DNA of 64,000 nt from PFJX01 sp964466195. Lineage in GTDB: Bacteria > Pseudomonadota > Gammaproteobacteria > Burkholderiales > Thiobacillaceae. The position numbers and the translations under genes were made by a program. Where the stretch lies: positions 62,001 through 126,000 of the forward strand of contig CAYXMQ010000006.1 of assembly GCA_964466195.1 (NCBI GenBank), given 5' to 3'. Of the stretch, positions 17,017-26,257 are shown piece by piece (positions within the stretch are counted from its first letter, which is position 1; every line of letters begins with the position of its first letter). Under the pieces are notes generated by a model, which had not been told where the DNA came from, searched no databases, and was given only the letters and a program-made list of their open reading frames with translations.

Positions 17017-18298
17017 ACCGTACCTGACATCGCGCAATCTCGCCTGGCTGGCCGGTTTCATGCTGGTGTTCTGGCAGCCATTCTGGGGCGAGCAGCGCTT
17101 GCCCGTCCTGATCCTCATCGGCGTCGGCATTTTTCTGCATGCCGCTGCGTACTCCGACTCGCGCCGCCTGCTGCCGGCCACCCAGACCGAACGCCGCTGG
17201 GGCAAGGTCTTTCTGTTGCTCTGGATTCCCTGCCTGCTGGCGACGCCGTATTCCTACGACCTGCCCGGCTCGCTGACGCTGTGCCTGGTTCTGCTGCTGC
17301 ATTACTGGGTCGGCATCGCGCTGCTGCACGGTCTGCGTCAGCCCGCCCTTATGGCAAAGGCGATCGGCCTGACCCTGGTGTTCTGGACGGCGGACGGCCT
17401 CATCCAGTTCCTCTTCGGCCGCGACCTGTTCGGCGTGCCGCTGCCCAGCGATGAAATGCGGGTGACCGGGCCGTTCGAAGGCAACCTGCACATGGGCTTG
17501 TTCATTGCCGTGCTGATGCCGTTGCTGCTGTGGCCGTTGGCGAAGACGCGACCGTGGACGGCCATGTTGCTGTTCATGCCGTTGAGCGCCCTCTCGGCGC
17601 TGGCCGGCGCGCGCACCAACCTGGTCTTCGTGCTGCTGGTGGCGCTGGCGTTGCAGTTTCGGCTGCCGGCCTGGAAGCATCGCGTCGTGCTGCTGCTGCT
17701 GAGCTTGTCGCCGGCGCTGGTCATTCCGCTTTCGCCGGTGCTGCAAAGTCGTATGCAAGTCAGCGCTACGGCCCTCAGCAGTGATCCCGGAAAGATCGAG
17801 CAAACCCTGTTCGAACGTCTGGATGCCATCGCTTCCGGCCGCCTGACCATCTGGGAAAGCGGCGGCCGCATGCTGCAGGCGCATGCGTTGACCGGCGTCG
17901 GCCCGGCCGCCTTCGATACGGCTTATCCGCAGTTCGCCAGCCGCGCCGGCGACCCGTTCCGCCACGCCAATGCGGAAGGCAAGCATGTCTATCACGCCCA
18001 CCAGATGTATGTCTCGGTCGCCGCGGAAACCGGCCTGATCGGCTTGGCCGGGCTGCTCGCCGCCATCGCCCTGATCGCGCATTGGTATCGGCAGGCCGAC
18101 CCGCCGGCGCGCGCGGCGGCGCAGCCTTATCTGGTCAGCCTGGCGGTCATCGCCTTCCCGCTCAATTCGCAACCGGTGCTTTACTCCGGCTGGTGGTTCC
18201 CCATCATCCTGCTGCTGCTGTGCGGGCTGCTGGCCGCGCTCGCGAGCGCGGCGCCCCCAAGCCGTCGCCGGAGTGAGAAAATCCCGTACTCTTCATGA
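16997..18298 (+). CDS. O-antigen ligase/polymerase-like membrane protein (Wzy_C)
   Basis: Multi-pass protein of up to 433 residues with 10 or more hydrophobic helices. A large loop contains GVGPAAFDTAYPQF and later HAHQMYVSVAAETGLIGLAG, the pattern of WaaL/Wzy_C proteins. It would attach or polymerise a lipid-linked glycan at the periplasmic face. The TTG start overlaps the GT4 end by 20 bases; the first ATG is about 20 codons later. Confidence 0.85.
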   Translation: MNWPIARPYLTSRNLAWLAGFMLVFWQPFWGEQRLPVLILIGVGIFLHAAAYSDSRRLLPATQTERRWGKVFLLLWIPCLLATPYSYDLPGSLTLCLVLLLHYWVGIALLHGLRQPALMAKAIGLTLVFWTADGLIQFLFGRDLFGVPLPSDEMRVTGPFEGNLHMGLFIAVLMPLLLWPLAKTRPWTAMLLFMPLSALSALAGARTNLVFVLLVALALQFRLPAWKHRVVLLLLSLSPALVIPLSPVLQSRMQVSATALSSDPGKIEQTLFERLDAIASGRLTIWESGGRMLQAHALTGVGPAAFDTAYPQFASRAGDPFRHANAEGKHVYHAHQMYVSVAAETGLIGLAGLLAAIALIAHWYRQADPPARAAAQPYLVSLAVIAFPLNSQPVLYSGWWFPIILLLLCGLLAALASAAPPSRRRSEKIPYSS

Positions 18299-18308
18299 GG
18301 AAACTTGC

Positions 18309-19010
18309 ATGCCCCGCTTTCTGAAAACCTTCAGTCGTCGCTTTCGTTTGCCTTTCAATATTCGCTACGCCGAACGCCGGCTGAAGGAATACCACGCGCA
18401 ACCACGCAGCCTGAACGAGGTGGTCGACTGGGCGATGAACTTCGGCGGCGGCGGCTATATGACCGTGAAGACCTTGCAGATTCCGGCCGAGATCACGCAG
18501 CTGGCGGAAGCCGTGCGGGCGATCAAGCCCAAGATCATCCTGGAGATCGGCACCGCCCGCGGCGGCACCTTGTTGATCTGGTCTTATCTGGCCTCCGAGC
18601 GGGTCATCACCTGCGACCTGAACGACATGAACGTGCAACGCTCCCTGTACAGCCGCTTTCCGCCGCCCGGATCGAAATGCCAGGTCACGCTGCTGTCGGG
18701 CAACTCGCATGACGCCAGTTTCAAGGCCAGGCTGGCGAAAGAACTGAATGGCGAGAAGGCCGACTTTCTGTTCATCGACGGCGACCATACCGAGACCGGC
18801 GTCGAGGCGGATTACAACGATTACAAGGAATTCGTGCGGCCGGGCGGCTTGATCGCATTCCACGACATCGTCGAGAACCAGCCGCTGGCGATCAATCAGG
18901 TTTACCACCTCTGGAAACGGATCAAACCCGGCGCCGAGGTGCAGGAATTCGTCGCCGACCCGAACCAGTGTGGTTTCGGCATCGGCGTGCTGAAAGTGCC
19001 GGCGGCCTGA
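18309..19010 (+). CDS. CmcI-like class I SAM-dependent methyltransferase
   Basis: The 233-residue product has a SAM-binding motif ILEIGTARGGTLLIW and an acidic metal-type motif FIDGDHTETG followed by FHDI. It resembles the cephalosporin hydroxylase/Methyltransf_24 group, in which members near glycan genes are usually sugar O-methyltransferases. GAGGAAA precedes the ATG. It sits directly upstream of the CDP-hexose genes. Confidence 0.8.
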   Translation: MPRFLKTFSRRFRLPFNIRYAERRLKEYHAQPRSLNEVVDWAMNFGGGGYMTVKTLQIPAEITQLAEAVRAIKPKIILEIGTARGGTLLIWSYLASERVITCDLNDMNVQRSLYSRFPPPGSKCQVTLLSGNSHDASFKARLAKELNGEKADFLFIDGDHTETGVEADYNDYKEFVRPGGLIAFHDIVENQPLAINQVYHLWKRIKPGAEVQEFVADPNQCGFGIGVLKVPAA

Positions 19011-19018
19011 GCGCGCGC

Positions 19019-19792
19019 ATGAAAGCCGTCATCCTCGCCGGTGGTCTCGGCACCCGCATCTCCGAAGAGACGCATCTCAAGCCGAAGCCGATGATCGAAA
19101 TCGGCGGCAAGCCGATCCTGTGGCACATCATGAAGATGTACTCGGCCCATGGCGTGCATGAATTCGTGATCTGCTGCGGCTACAAGGGCTATGTCATCAA
19201 GGAATACTTCGCCAACTACTTTCTGCACATGTCCGACGTCACTTTCGACATGCAGCACAACCAGATGGAAGTCCACCATCGCAAGGCCGAACCCTGGCGG
19301 GTCACGCTGGTGGATACCGGCGATGAAACGATGACCGGGGGCCGCCTGAAGCGGGTCGCGAACTATCTGAAGGACGAGACGTCTTTTTGTTTTACCTACG
19401 GCGACGGCGTGTCCGATGTCGACATCAGCGCCGAGATCGCCTTTCACCGCCAGCACGGCAAACTGGCCACGGTGGTTGCCGTGCGCCCGCCCGGCCGCTA
19501 TGGCGCGTTGCAGATGCAAGGCGCCCGCGTCGCCGGCTTTTCCGAGAAGCCGCGCGGCGATGGCGGCCTGATCAACGGCGGCTTCTTCGTGCTGTCGCCG
19601 CAATGCATCGATTTGATCAGCGACGATCAAACCAGCTGGGAAGGCGCCCCGCTGACCCGTCTGAGCGAACAAGGCCAGTTGATGGCCTTCGAGCACAACG
19701 GCTTCTGGCAGCCGATGGACACGCTGCGCGAGAAGAACCAGCTGGAGGAGCTTTGGGCTTCGGGTGCCGCACCCTGGAAGGTCTGGCCATGA
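19019..19792 (+). CDS. rfbF: Glucose-1-phosphate cytidylyltransferase
   Basis: Makes CDP-glucose from glucose-1-phosphate and CTP. The 257-residue length is standard. It starts MKAVILAGGLGTRISEETHLKPKPM, the nucleotidyltransferase signature, and the DTGDETMTGGRLKR segment is specific to the CDP-glucose enzyme. Its TGA overlaps the ATG of rfbG by 4 bases. Confidence 0.96.
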   Translation: MKAVILAGGLGTRISEETHLKPKPMIEIGGKPILWHIMKMYSAHGVHEFVICCGYKGYVIKEYFANYFLHMSDVTFDMQHNQMEVHHRKAEPWRVTLVDTGDETMTGGRLKRVANYLKDETSFCFTYGDGVSDVDISAEIAFHRQHGKLATVVAVRPPGRYGALQMQGARVAGFSEKPRGDGGLINGGFFVLSPQCIDLISDDQTSWEGAPLTRLSEQGQLMAFEHNGFWQPMDTLREKNQLEELWASGAAPWKVWP

Positions 19793-20865
19793 GTATGGCC
19801 ATTAACCGCGAATTCTGGCGCGGCAAACGCGTGTTCATGACCGGCCACACCGGTTTCAAGGGCGGCTGGCTGAGCCTTTGGCTGGCCGACATGGGCGCCG
19901 AAGTGCATGGCTATGCCCTGTCGCCGCCGACCGAACCCAATTTCTTCACGGTCGCTGGCCTGGCGCCGCGCCTGGCCGCCAGCACCCTCGCCGATATCCG
20001 CGATGCCGAGGCGTTGCGGCGCGCCATGCAGGCCGCCCGCCCGGACATCGTGCTGCATCTCGCCGCGCAGCCGCTGGTGCGCTATTCCTACAGCGCGCCG
20101 GTGGAAACCTATGCCGTCAACGTCATGGGCACGGTCAACCTGCTGGAAGCGGTGCGCCAGACGCCGAATGTGCAAGCAGTGGTCAACATCACCACCGACA
20201 AGTGCTACGAAAACCGGGAATGGGTCTGGCCCTACCGCGAGAACGAGCCGATGGGCGGCGCCGATCCCTATTCCAGCAGCAAAGCTTGTTCGGAACTGGT
20301 CACCGCCGCCTACCGCACCGCCTTCCTCGACGCGGCCGGCATCCATTTGGCCAGCGCCCGCGCCGGCAACGTCATCGGCGGCGGCGACTGGGCGGCCGAC
20401 CGACTGATTCCCGACTTCCTGCGCGCGCTGGATGCGCAGCGCAGCCTCCACATCCGCTCGCCGCTGGCGACACGCCCCTGGCAGCACGTGCTGGAGCCGC
20501 TGGCGGGTTATCTGTTGCTGGCCGAGAAATTGGTGACGCAGGGGACGACGTTCGCCGAGGGCTGGAATTTCGGCCCGGACGAAAACGACGCCAAACCGGT
20601 GCGCTGGATCGTCGAATATTTGTGCAGCCAGGTGCCGGATGCGGTCTGGCAGTGTGACGCTTCCCCGCAACCGCACGAAGCCAACATGCTCAAGCTGGAC
20701 AGTTCCAAGGCCAAGGCGCGCCTGGGCTGGCGTCCGCGCTGGAATTTACCGACCGCGCTGGGCCAAACGCTGGCATGGCACCAAGCCTGGAAAGCGGGCG
20801 CGGACATGGCCGATACCAGCCTGCGCCAGATCGAGGCCTACGAGAAGAGCGTCCTGCCGGCATGA
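19789..20865 (+). CDS. rfbG: CDP-glucose 4,6-dehydratase
   Basis: Converts CDP-glucose to CDP-4-keto-6-deoxyglucose. The 358-residue extended SDR has TGHTGFKGGW for NAD binding, ITTDKCYEN, and the catalytic YSSSK. Start and stop overlap both neighbours by 4 bases, so the cassette is translationally coupled. It supplies the keto-sugar used by the following epimerase and C-methyltransferase. Confidence 0.96.
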   Translation: MSMAINREFWRGKRVFMTGHTGFKGGWLSLWLADMGAEVHGYALSPPTEPNFFTVAGLAPRLAASTLADIRDAEALRRAMQAARPDIVLHLAAQPLVRYSYSAPVETYAVNVMGTVNLLEAVRQTPNVQAVVNITTDKCYENREWVWPYRENEPMGGADPYSSSKACSELVTAAYRTAFLDAAGIHLASARAGNVIGGGDWAADRLIPDFLRALDAQRSLHIRSPLATRPWQHVLEPLAGYLLLAEKLVTQGTTFAEGWNFGPDENDAKPVRWIVEYLCSQVPDAVWQCDASPQPHEANMLKLDSSKAKARLGWRPRWNLPTALGQTLAWHQAWKAGADMADTSLRQIEAYEKSVLPA

Positions 20866-21425
20866 CCAAGCGCTTCGACATCCTTGCCACCGCCCTCGCC
20901 GACCTGCAGGTGCTGCAGCGCAAACCGCTGGGCGACAGTCGCGGCTATCTGGAACGCCTGTTCTGCGCCGACGAACTGGCCCCGCTGCTGGCCGGCCGGC
21001 GCATCGTGCAGATCAACCACACCCTCACCGCCCGCCGCGGCACGCTGCGCGGCCTGCATTTCCAGCGCCCGCCTTACGCCGAAACCAAGTTCGTCAGTTG
21101 TCTGCGCGGCGAAGTCTTCGATGTCGCCGTCGATCTGCGCCGCGGTTCCGCCACCTTCCTGCACTGGCACGGCGAAATTCTGAGCGCCGACAATCACAAG
21201 ACCCTGCTGATTCCGGAGGGCTTCGCACATGGCTTTCAGACCCTGGCCGACGCTTGCGAACTGCTCTATTTCCATACCGCCGCCTACCATGCCGACGCGG
21301 AGGGCGGCCTGAATGCGGCAGACCCGCGCCTGGCCATCGCCTGGCCGTTGCCGATCACCGAGCTTTCGGCGCGCGATTCCGGCCATGCCCTGCTGGACGA
21401 AAATTTTTCTGGAGTGGTTTCATGA
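20862..21425 (+). CDS. RmlC-like nucleotide-sugar 3,5-epimerase
   Basis: The 187-residue cupin of the dTDP-4-dehydrorhamnose 3,5-epimerase family has the base motif RGLHFQ (His66), IPEGFAHGFQ and a tyrosine-rich segment LLYFHTAAYH. Because it is embedded between rfbG and a C-methyltransferase by 4-base overlaps, the substrate is probably CDP-4-keto-6-deoxyglucose rather than the dTDP sugar. Epimerisation at C3, C5 or both cannot be decided here. Confidence 0.88.
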   Translation: MTKRFDILATALADLQVLQRKPLGDSRGYLERLFCADELAPLLAGRRIVQINHTLTARRGTLRGLHFQRPPYAETKFVSCLRGEVFDVAVDLRRGSATFLHWHGEILSADNHKTLLIPEGFAHGFQTLADACELLYFHTAAYHADAEGGLNAADPRLAIAWPLPITELSARDSGHALLDENFSGVVS

Positions 21426-22651
21426 AGTGCCGTCACTGCGGTTCCGAACTCAGGCTGCCCCTGGTCGATCTGGGCAGTGCCCCCCCTTCCAACGCCTACC
21501 TGACGCAGCAGACGCTGCATGCGCCGGAGAAATGGTTTCCGCTGCGCGTGCTGGTGTGTGAAACCTGCTGGTTGGCGCAGACCGAGGACTTTTCGCAGGC
21601 GCACGAGCTGTTCGACGCCGATTACGCCTATTTCAGCGGCTACTCCAGCAGCTGGCTGGCGCACAGCGAGCGCTACGTGGCGGATATGGCAGCGCGCTTC
21701 GATCTGGACAGCGCCAGCCATGTCGTGGAAGTCGCCGCCAATGACGGCTATCTGCTGCAATACGTGCATGCCCGCGGCATCCCCTGCACCGGCATCGAGC
21801 CGACCGCCAGCACCGCCGCCGCCGCGCGCGCCAAAGGCCTGGACATCGTGCAGGATTTCTTCGGCGTGCGTCTGGCGGAGGCCCTGGTTTCCCAGGGCAA
21901 GCAGGCCGATCTCACCGCCGCCAACAACGTGCTGGCGCATGTACCGGACATCAATGACTTCGTCGCCGGCTTCGCCCGCCTGTTGAAACCTGCGGGCGTC
22001 GCCACTTTCGAATTCCCGCACCTGCTGCGGCTGATCGCCGAAAACCAGTTCGACACCATCTACCACGAGCACTACTCGTATCTGTCGCTGACCGCGGTTG
22101 AACGCGTGTTCGCGGCGAATGGACTGGCCGTGTTCGACGTCGAGGAACACCCGACCCACGGCGGCAGCCTGCGCGTGTACGCCCAGCGCAGCGACAGCGG
22201 CCGGCAGGTGCGCGCGGCCGGCGTCGATGCCTTGCTGGCGCGGGAAGCACAAGCCGGCCTGCGCGCCCTCGACGGTTACGCCGGTTTCCAGGACAGGACC
22301 AATCGGGTCAAGGACGACTTGCTCGTCTTCCTACTCGACGCCAAGCGCCGCAACCAGCGCGTCGCCGCCTACGGCGCGGCAGCCAAGGGCAACACCTTGA
22401 TGAACTACGCCGGCATTCGGCCGGACCTGATCGCGTTCGTCGCGGATCGCAACCCGGCCAAACAGCGCAAGTTCATGCCGGGCAGCCGCATCCCGATCGT
22501 CGACGAAGCGCATCTGCAGGCTGCGCAGCCCGACTACGTCGTGATCCTGCCGTGGAACCTGAAAGCGGAGGTCATGGATCAACTGGCTTATATCCGCGCC
22601 TGGGGCGGCCAGTTCGTTACCGCCGTGCCCGATTTGCAGGTGATGCCATGA
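21422..22651 (+). CDS. Sugar C-methyltransferase (TylCIII/NovU type)
   Basis: The 409-residue protein has the three-part layout of nucleotide-sugar C-methyltransferases. An N-terminal zinc site has C3, C6, C46 and C49; a SAM domain has VVEVAANDGYLLQ; a conserved YHEHYSY holds the catalytic Glu-His; and the C-terminal domain has GAAAKGNTLMNY. Such enzymes methylate a carbon next to the 4-keto group. Its place after rfbF-rfbG-epimerase points to a branched CDP-6-deoxyhexose. Confidence 0.9.
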   Translation: MKCRHCGSELRLPLVDLGSAPPSNAYLTQQTLHAPEKWFPLRVLVCETCWLAQTEDFSQAHELFDADYAYFSGYSSSWLAHSERYVADMAARFDLDSASHVVEVAANDGYLLQYVHARGIPCTGIEPTASTAAAARAKGLDIVQDFFGVRLAEALVSQGKQADLTAANNVLAHVPDINDFVAGFARLLKPAGVATFEFPHLLRLIAENQFDTIYHEHYSYLSLTAVERVFAANGLAVFDVEEHPTHGGSLRVYAQRSDSGRQVRAAGVDALLAREAQAGLRALDGYAGFQDRTNRVKDDLLVFLLDAKRRNQRVAAYGAAAKGNTLMNYAGIRPDLIAFVADRNPAKQRKFMPGSRIPIVDEAHLQAAQPDYVVILPWNLKAEVMDQLAYIRAWGGQFVTAVPDLQVMP

Positions 22652-22661
22652 GGAGTCGGCC

Positions 22662-23513
22662 ATGAAGATCGCCGTCACCGGTGCGACCGGTTTCATCGGT
22701 CGCCATGTCTTGAATGAACTGGCCCGGCAAGGCGTCGAGAGCATCGCCGTGGTGCGGCCCGCGCGCAGCCCGGCCGACGGATTGCTCGCCTTGCCCTGCG
22801 CCGGCGTGGTGCACATCGATATCCGAAATCCGCCGGCAAACGCCTACGACCTGCTCGGGCGGCCCGACGCGCTGATCCATCTGGCCTGGGGCGGCTTGCC
22901 CAATTACCGCTCGCTGCACCATTTCGAGCAGGAACTGCCGGCCCACTACCGTTTTCTGAAAGCCCTGGTCGAGTCCGGCCTGGGCAACCTTCAAGTGGTC
23001 GGCACCTGCTTCGAATACGGCATGCAATCGGGCCCGCTCGGCGAAGACCTGGCGACGCGCCCGAGCAACCCCTACGGCTTCGCCAAGGACAGCTTGCGCC
23101 GCCAACTCGAATACTTGCAGACTGCGACCCCGTTCAACCTGGTCTGGTCGCGCCTGTTTTATCTGCACGGCGAGGGACAGGCCGCCAACTCGTTGTTGCC
23201 GCAACTCGGAAAAGCCGTCGCACGCGGCGACAAATTCTTCGACATGTCGGGCGGCGAACAATTACGCGACTATCTGCCGGTGACCGAAGTCGCCCGTTGC
23301 CTGGTCGCCCTGGCGCTCAGACAGAGCGACATCGGCCTCGTCAACGTCTGCTCCGGACAACCCGTTTCGGTGCGCAGACTGGTCGAGGACTGGATCGCCG
23401 AAAACGGCGGCTCGATCAAGCTCAACCTGGGCCGTTATCCCTATCCCGACTATGAGCCGATGGCGTTCTGGGGCGACCGGCGCAAGTTGGACCGGTTGCT
23501 GGAGGCGGTATGA
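22662..23513 (+). CDS. NAD-dependent epimerase/dehydratase (putative 4-ketoreductase)
   Basis: The 283-residue SDR has VTGATGFIGRH at the N-terminus and a catalytic YGFAK motif. In the order dehydratase, epimerase, C-methyltransferase, SDR, the last gene is usually the 4-keto reductase that finishes the sugar. This role is inferred from position. It overlaps the next gene by 4 bases. Confidence 0.85.
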   Translation: MKIAVTGATGFIGRHVLNELARQGVESIAVVRPARSPADGLLALPCAGVVHIDIRNPPANAYDLLGRPDALIHLAWGGLPNYRSLHHFEQELPAHYRFLKALVESGLGNLQVVGTCFEYGMQSGPLGEDLATRPSNPYGFAKDSLRRQLEYLQTATPFNLVWSRLFYLHGEGQAANSLLPQLGKAVARGDKFFDMSGGEQLRDYLPVTEVARCLVALALRQSDIGLVNVCSGQPVSVRRLVEDWIAENGGSIKLNLGRYPYPDYEPMAFWGDRRKLDRLLEAV

Positions 23514-24607
23514 ACGGAGTCGAAGAACTCTACCGGACCGAACAACTGCCGGTCTTCCAGAACCGCATGTTCCGCACCGCTGAAGCGGCGCAGAACTGCG
23601 TGAAGGGCGACCTGGTGCTGGTGCGCGACCTGGAAACCGGGCTGATCTACAACCAGGCCTTCCAGCCGGAACGGATGCAATACGATGCCGACTATCAGAA
23701 CGAACAGGCGGTCAGTGCGGTATTCCGCAGCCATCTGGACGAAGTCAGCGCCATCGTTAGCACGCATTTCGCCGGCCGGACGCTGATCGAAGTCGGCTGC
23801 GGCAAAGGCTATTTCCTGCAGCACCTGCTTGCCCAGGGCTTCCAAATCACCGGCCTGGACCCGACCTATGAGGGCGACAGCCCCCACATCGTCAAGCGCT
23901 ATTTCACGCCGGAAGTCGGCTTGAGCGCCGACGGCATCGTGCTGCGCCATGTGCTGGAACATGTGCCTAATCCGGTCGAGTTTCTGCAGCAGATCCGCGC
24001 GGCGAACGGCGGCGGCGGCAGAATCTATATCGAGGTGCCCTGTTTCGACTGGATCTGCGCTCGCCGCGCCTGGTTCGACCTCTTCTACGAGCATGTGAAC
24101 TACTTCCGCGCCAGCGACTTCCAGCGCCTCTTCAGCCAGCTGCATGAGACCGGGCATATCTTCGGCGGGCAGTACCTGTATGCGGTCGCCGACCTCGCCT
24201 CGCTGCGCATGCCGCATCTGGACGCGGCGGACGCGTTCGCCTTTCCGGCCGATTTCGTCGCCACGGTGCAGCGCTATGCCGAGACGATCAAAGCCCAGCA
24301 CGCGCAGACGCGGCGTCGCGCCATCATCTGGGGCGGCGCATCCAAGGGCGTCATCTTCGCGCTGTTCATGCAACGCGCCGGCGCGAAAATCGATTTCGTC
24401 ATCGACATCAACCCGGCCAAACAGGGCAAATACCTGGCGGCCACCGGCCTCAAGGTCTCTGCGCCGGACGAAGCGCTGGCGCAGATCGAACCCGGAGAAA
24501 GGGCCAACACCACGATCTTCGTCATGAACAGCAACTATCTGCCGGAAATCCGGCAAATGACCCTCAACCAGTTCAATTACCTCACGGTGGATCATGAAAA
24601 CCTTTGA
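23510..24607 (+). CDS. C-methyltransferase-like SAM protein lacking the zinc site
   Basis: The 365-residue protein has a SAM motif LIEVGCGKGYFLQH, a FYEHVNYF motif at the place of the YHEHYSY motif in sugar C-methyltransferases, and a C-terminal GGASKGVIFALF domain like theirs. The N-terminal cysteines of the family zinc site are absent. It is a paralogous fold to the gene at 21422. It may act on a different sugar or transfer to oxygen; its role is unresolved. Confidence 0.78.
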   Translation: MNGVEELYRTEQLPVFQNRMFRTAEAAQNCVKGDLVLVRDLETGLIYNQAFQPERMQYDADYQNEQAVSAVFRSHLDEVSAIVSTHFAGRTLIEVGCGKGYFLQHLLAQGFQITGLDPTYEGDSPHIVKRYFTPEVGLSADGIVLRHVLEHVPNPVEFLQQIRAANGGGGRIYIEVPCFDWICARRAWFDLFYEHVNYFRASDFQRLFSQLHETGHIFGGQYLYAVADLASLRMPHLDAADAFAFPADFVATVQRYAETIKAQHAQTRRRAIIWGGASKGVIFALFMQRAGAKIDFVIDINPAKQGKYLAATGLKVSAPDEALAQIEPGERANTTIFVMNSNYLPEIRQMTLNQFNYLTVDHENL

Positions 24608-25334
24608 ACAAGAAGTGCAGGACCGGATTGCCGCCAATGGCGAAAACGCCGGCCTGCAAGCGAATGCCGCGGCCTTCATGAAGTCCTCGCTGCCGCCGCA
24701 ATACTCCTACAACTTCAGCTGGATGGGCCGGCCGATCATCCAGTACCCGCAGGACATGGTCGCCATGCAGGAGATCATCTGGGCGGTGCAGCCCGACCTG
24801 ATCATCGAAACCGGCATCGCCCACGGCGGCTCGCTGATCTTTTTCGCCGCCATGCTGGAATTGAACGCCGCCTGCGGCGGCCCGCAGGAGGCCTCCGTGC
24901 TGGGCATCGACATCGACATCCGCGCGCATAACCGCGCCGCCATCGAGGCGCACCCGATGTACCGGCGCATCGCGATGCTGCAGGGTTCCAGCATCGCGCC
25001 CGAGATCGTCGCGCAGGTGCAAGCCGCGGCCGCCGGCAAGCAGCGCATTCTGGTCTCGCTCGACAGCAACCATACGCACGCCCATGTGTTGGCCGAACTG
25101 GAGGCCTATGCCCCGCTCACCACGGTCGGCAGTTACTGCGTGGTGTTCGACACCGTGGTTGAAGATACGGCCGAGTGCTGTCCGTCGGATCGCCCCTGGG
25201 GCAAGGGCGACAACCCCAAGACCGCGGTCTGGGAATATCTCAAGACCCACCCGGAGTTCGAGATCGATAGCCAGATCGACAACAAACTGCTGATCAGCGT
25301 CGCGCCGAGCGGCTATCTGAAGCGGGTGCGCTGA
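24594..25334 (+). CDS. Cephalosporin hydroxylase (CmcI)-family protein
   Basis: The 246-residue product has the family segment IIETGIAHGGSLIFFA, GIDIDIR, LDSNHTHAHVLAEL and VFDTVVED. CmcI-like proteins in O-antigen loci are often O-methyltransferases despite the name. It overlaps the preceding gene by 14 bases. It is a second, clearly different member of the group also represented at 18309. Confidence 0.85.
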   Translation: MKTFEQEVQDRIAANGENAGLQANAAAFMKSSLPPQYSYNFSWMGRPIIQYPQDMVAMQEIIWAVQPDLIIETGIAHGGSLIFFAAMLELNAACGGPQEASVLGIDIDIRAHNRAAIEAHPMYRRIAMLQGSSIAPEIVAQVQAAAAGKQRILVSLDSNHTHAHVLAELEAYAPLTTVGSYCVVFDTVVEDTAECCPSDRPWGKGDNPKTAVWEYLKTHPEFEIDSQIDNKLLISVAPSGYLKRVR

Positions 25335-25342
25335 TCGCAGCG

Positions 25343-26227
25343 ATGAGCAATCCGCGCGTCACCATCGGGGTTCCCGTGCGCAACGGCGCATCGGAACTGG
25401 CGGCCAGTCTCGCCTGCCTGTCGCAGCAGACCTGCCGCGATATCGTCATTCTCGTTTCCGACAACGCCTCGACCGACCGCAGCGCCGAAATCGTCGCCGA
25501 AGCGATGCGGCACGACCCCCGCATCCGCTATGTCAGGCACGAAACCAATATCGGCGCGCTGGCCAACTTCACCTACGTCCTGACGGCCGCGACTACGCCC
25601 TATTTCATGTGGCGGGCGTACGACGACCTGTCCGACCTCGGCTATGTCGAACAGCTGCTGGCGGCGCTCGAAGCGAATCCCGCGGCGGCCCTGGCCGCGC
25701 CTCGCGTCGAAACGCTGCGCGTACAGGCCGGACGTCGTCGGGTGCGACTGCCGCCGCAGCCGGGAGAAGCGCCGCAAAGCCGGCGCGCGCGGCAGCGCTG
25801 GATCATCCGCCGCCTGCAGGCGGGCTGGATCTACGGCCTGTTCAGACGCGAACACCTGCTGACGACGAAGGCATTCATCTATCGCGAATATCCGTTTGCG
25901 TGGGCCTGGGATTTCCTGCTGCTGGCCGCCACCGTGCTGCGCGCGGACATTGTCGGCGTGCCCGCCGCCAGGTTGACGCTGCAACTGACCGGAGCGCCGA
26001 AGGAATACTCGTCCTCGACGCCGACCGCGGAACGGGTCGAGCTGGTGCGCAATTACTGGCGAGTGCTCGAACATCTGCTGGCCGAGCAAGCGCTGCCTCC
26101 GCTGCAACGCCTGTTGCTCAGATTGACGTTCGTCTGGCATCTGCAGCGGCGCGTGGCGAAGTGGCCGATCCTGTTGCGCGCGCTCGGGCGCGTTAAATCG
26201 CCCGCCCCCCCAACGCCTGAAGCCTGA
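25343..26227 (+). CDS. Glycosyltransferase family 2
   Basis: The 294-residue GT-A enzyme begins MSNPRVTIGVPVRNGASEL, has the SDNASTDRS nucleotide-binding segment and an AYDDLSD motif at the DxD position. No transmembrane segment is evident. It is the last plus-strand gene of the glycan locus and converges on a GT4 gene. Confidence 0.88.
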   Translation: MSNPRVTIGVPVRNGASELAASLACLSQQTCRDIVILVSDNASTDRSAEIVAEAMRHDPRIRYVRHETNIGALANFTYVLTAATTPYFMWRAYDDLSDLGYVEQLLAALEANPAAALAAPRVETLRVQAGRRRVRLPPQPGEAPQSRRARQRWIIRRLQAGWIYGLFRREHLLTTKAFIYREYPFAWAWDFLLLAATVLRADIVGVPAARLTLQLTGAPKEYSSSTPTAERVELVRNYWRVLEHLLAEQALPPLQRLLLRLTFVWHLQRRVAKWPILLRALGRVKSPAPPTPEA

Positions 26228-26257
26228 CGCCGCTGTGGTGCATTGTGCCGCTGCAGT

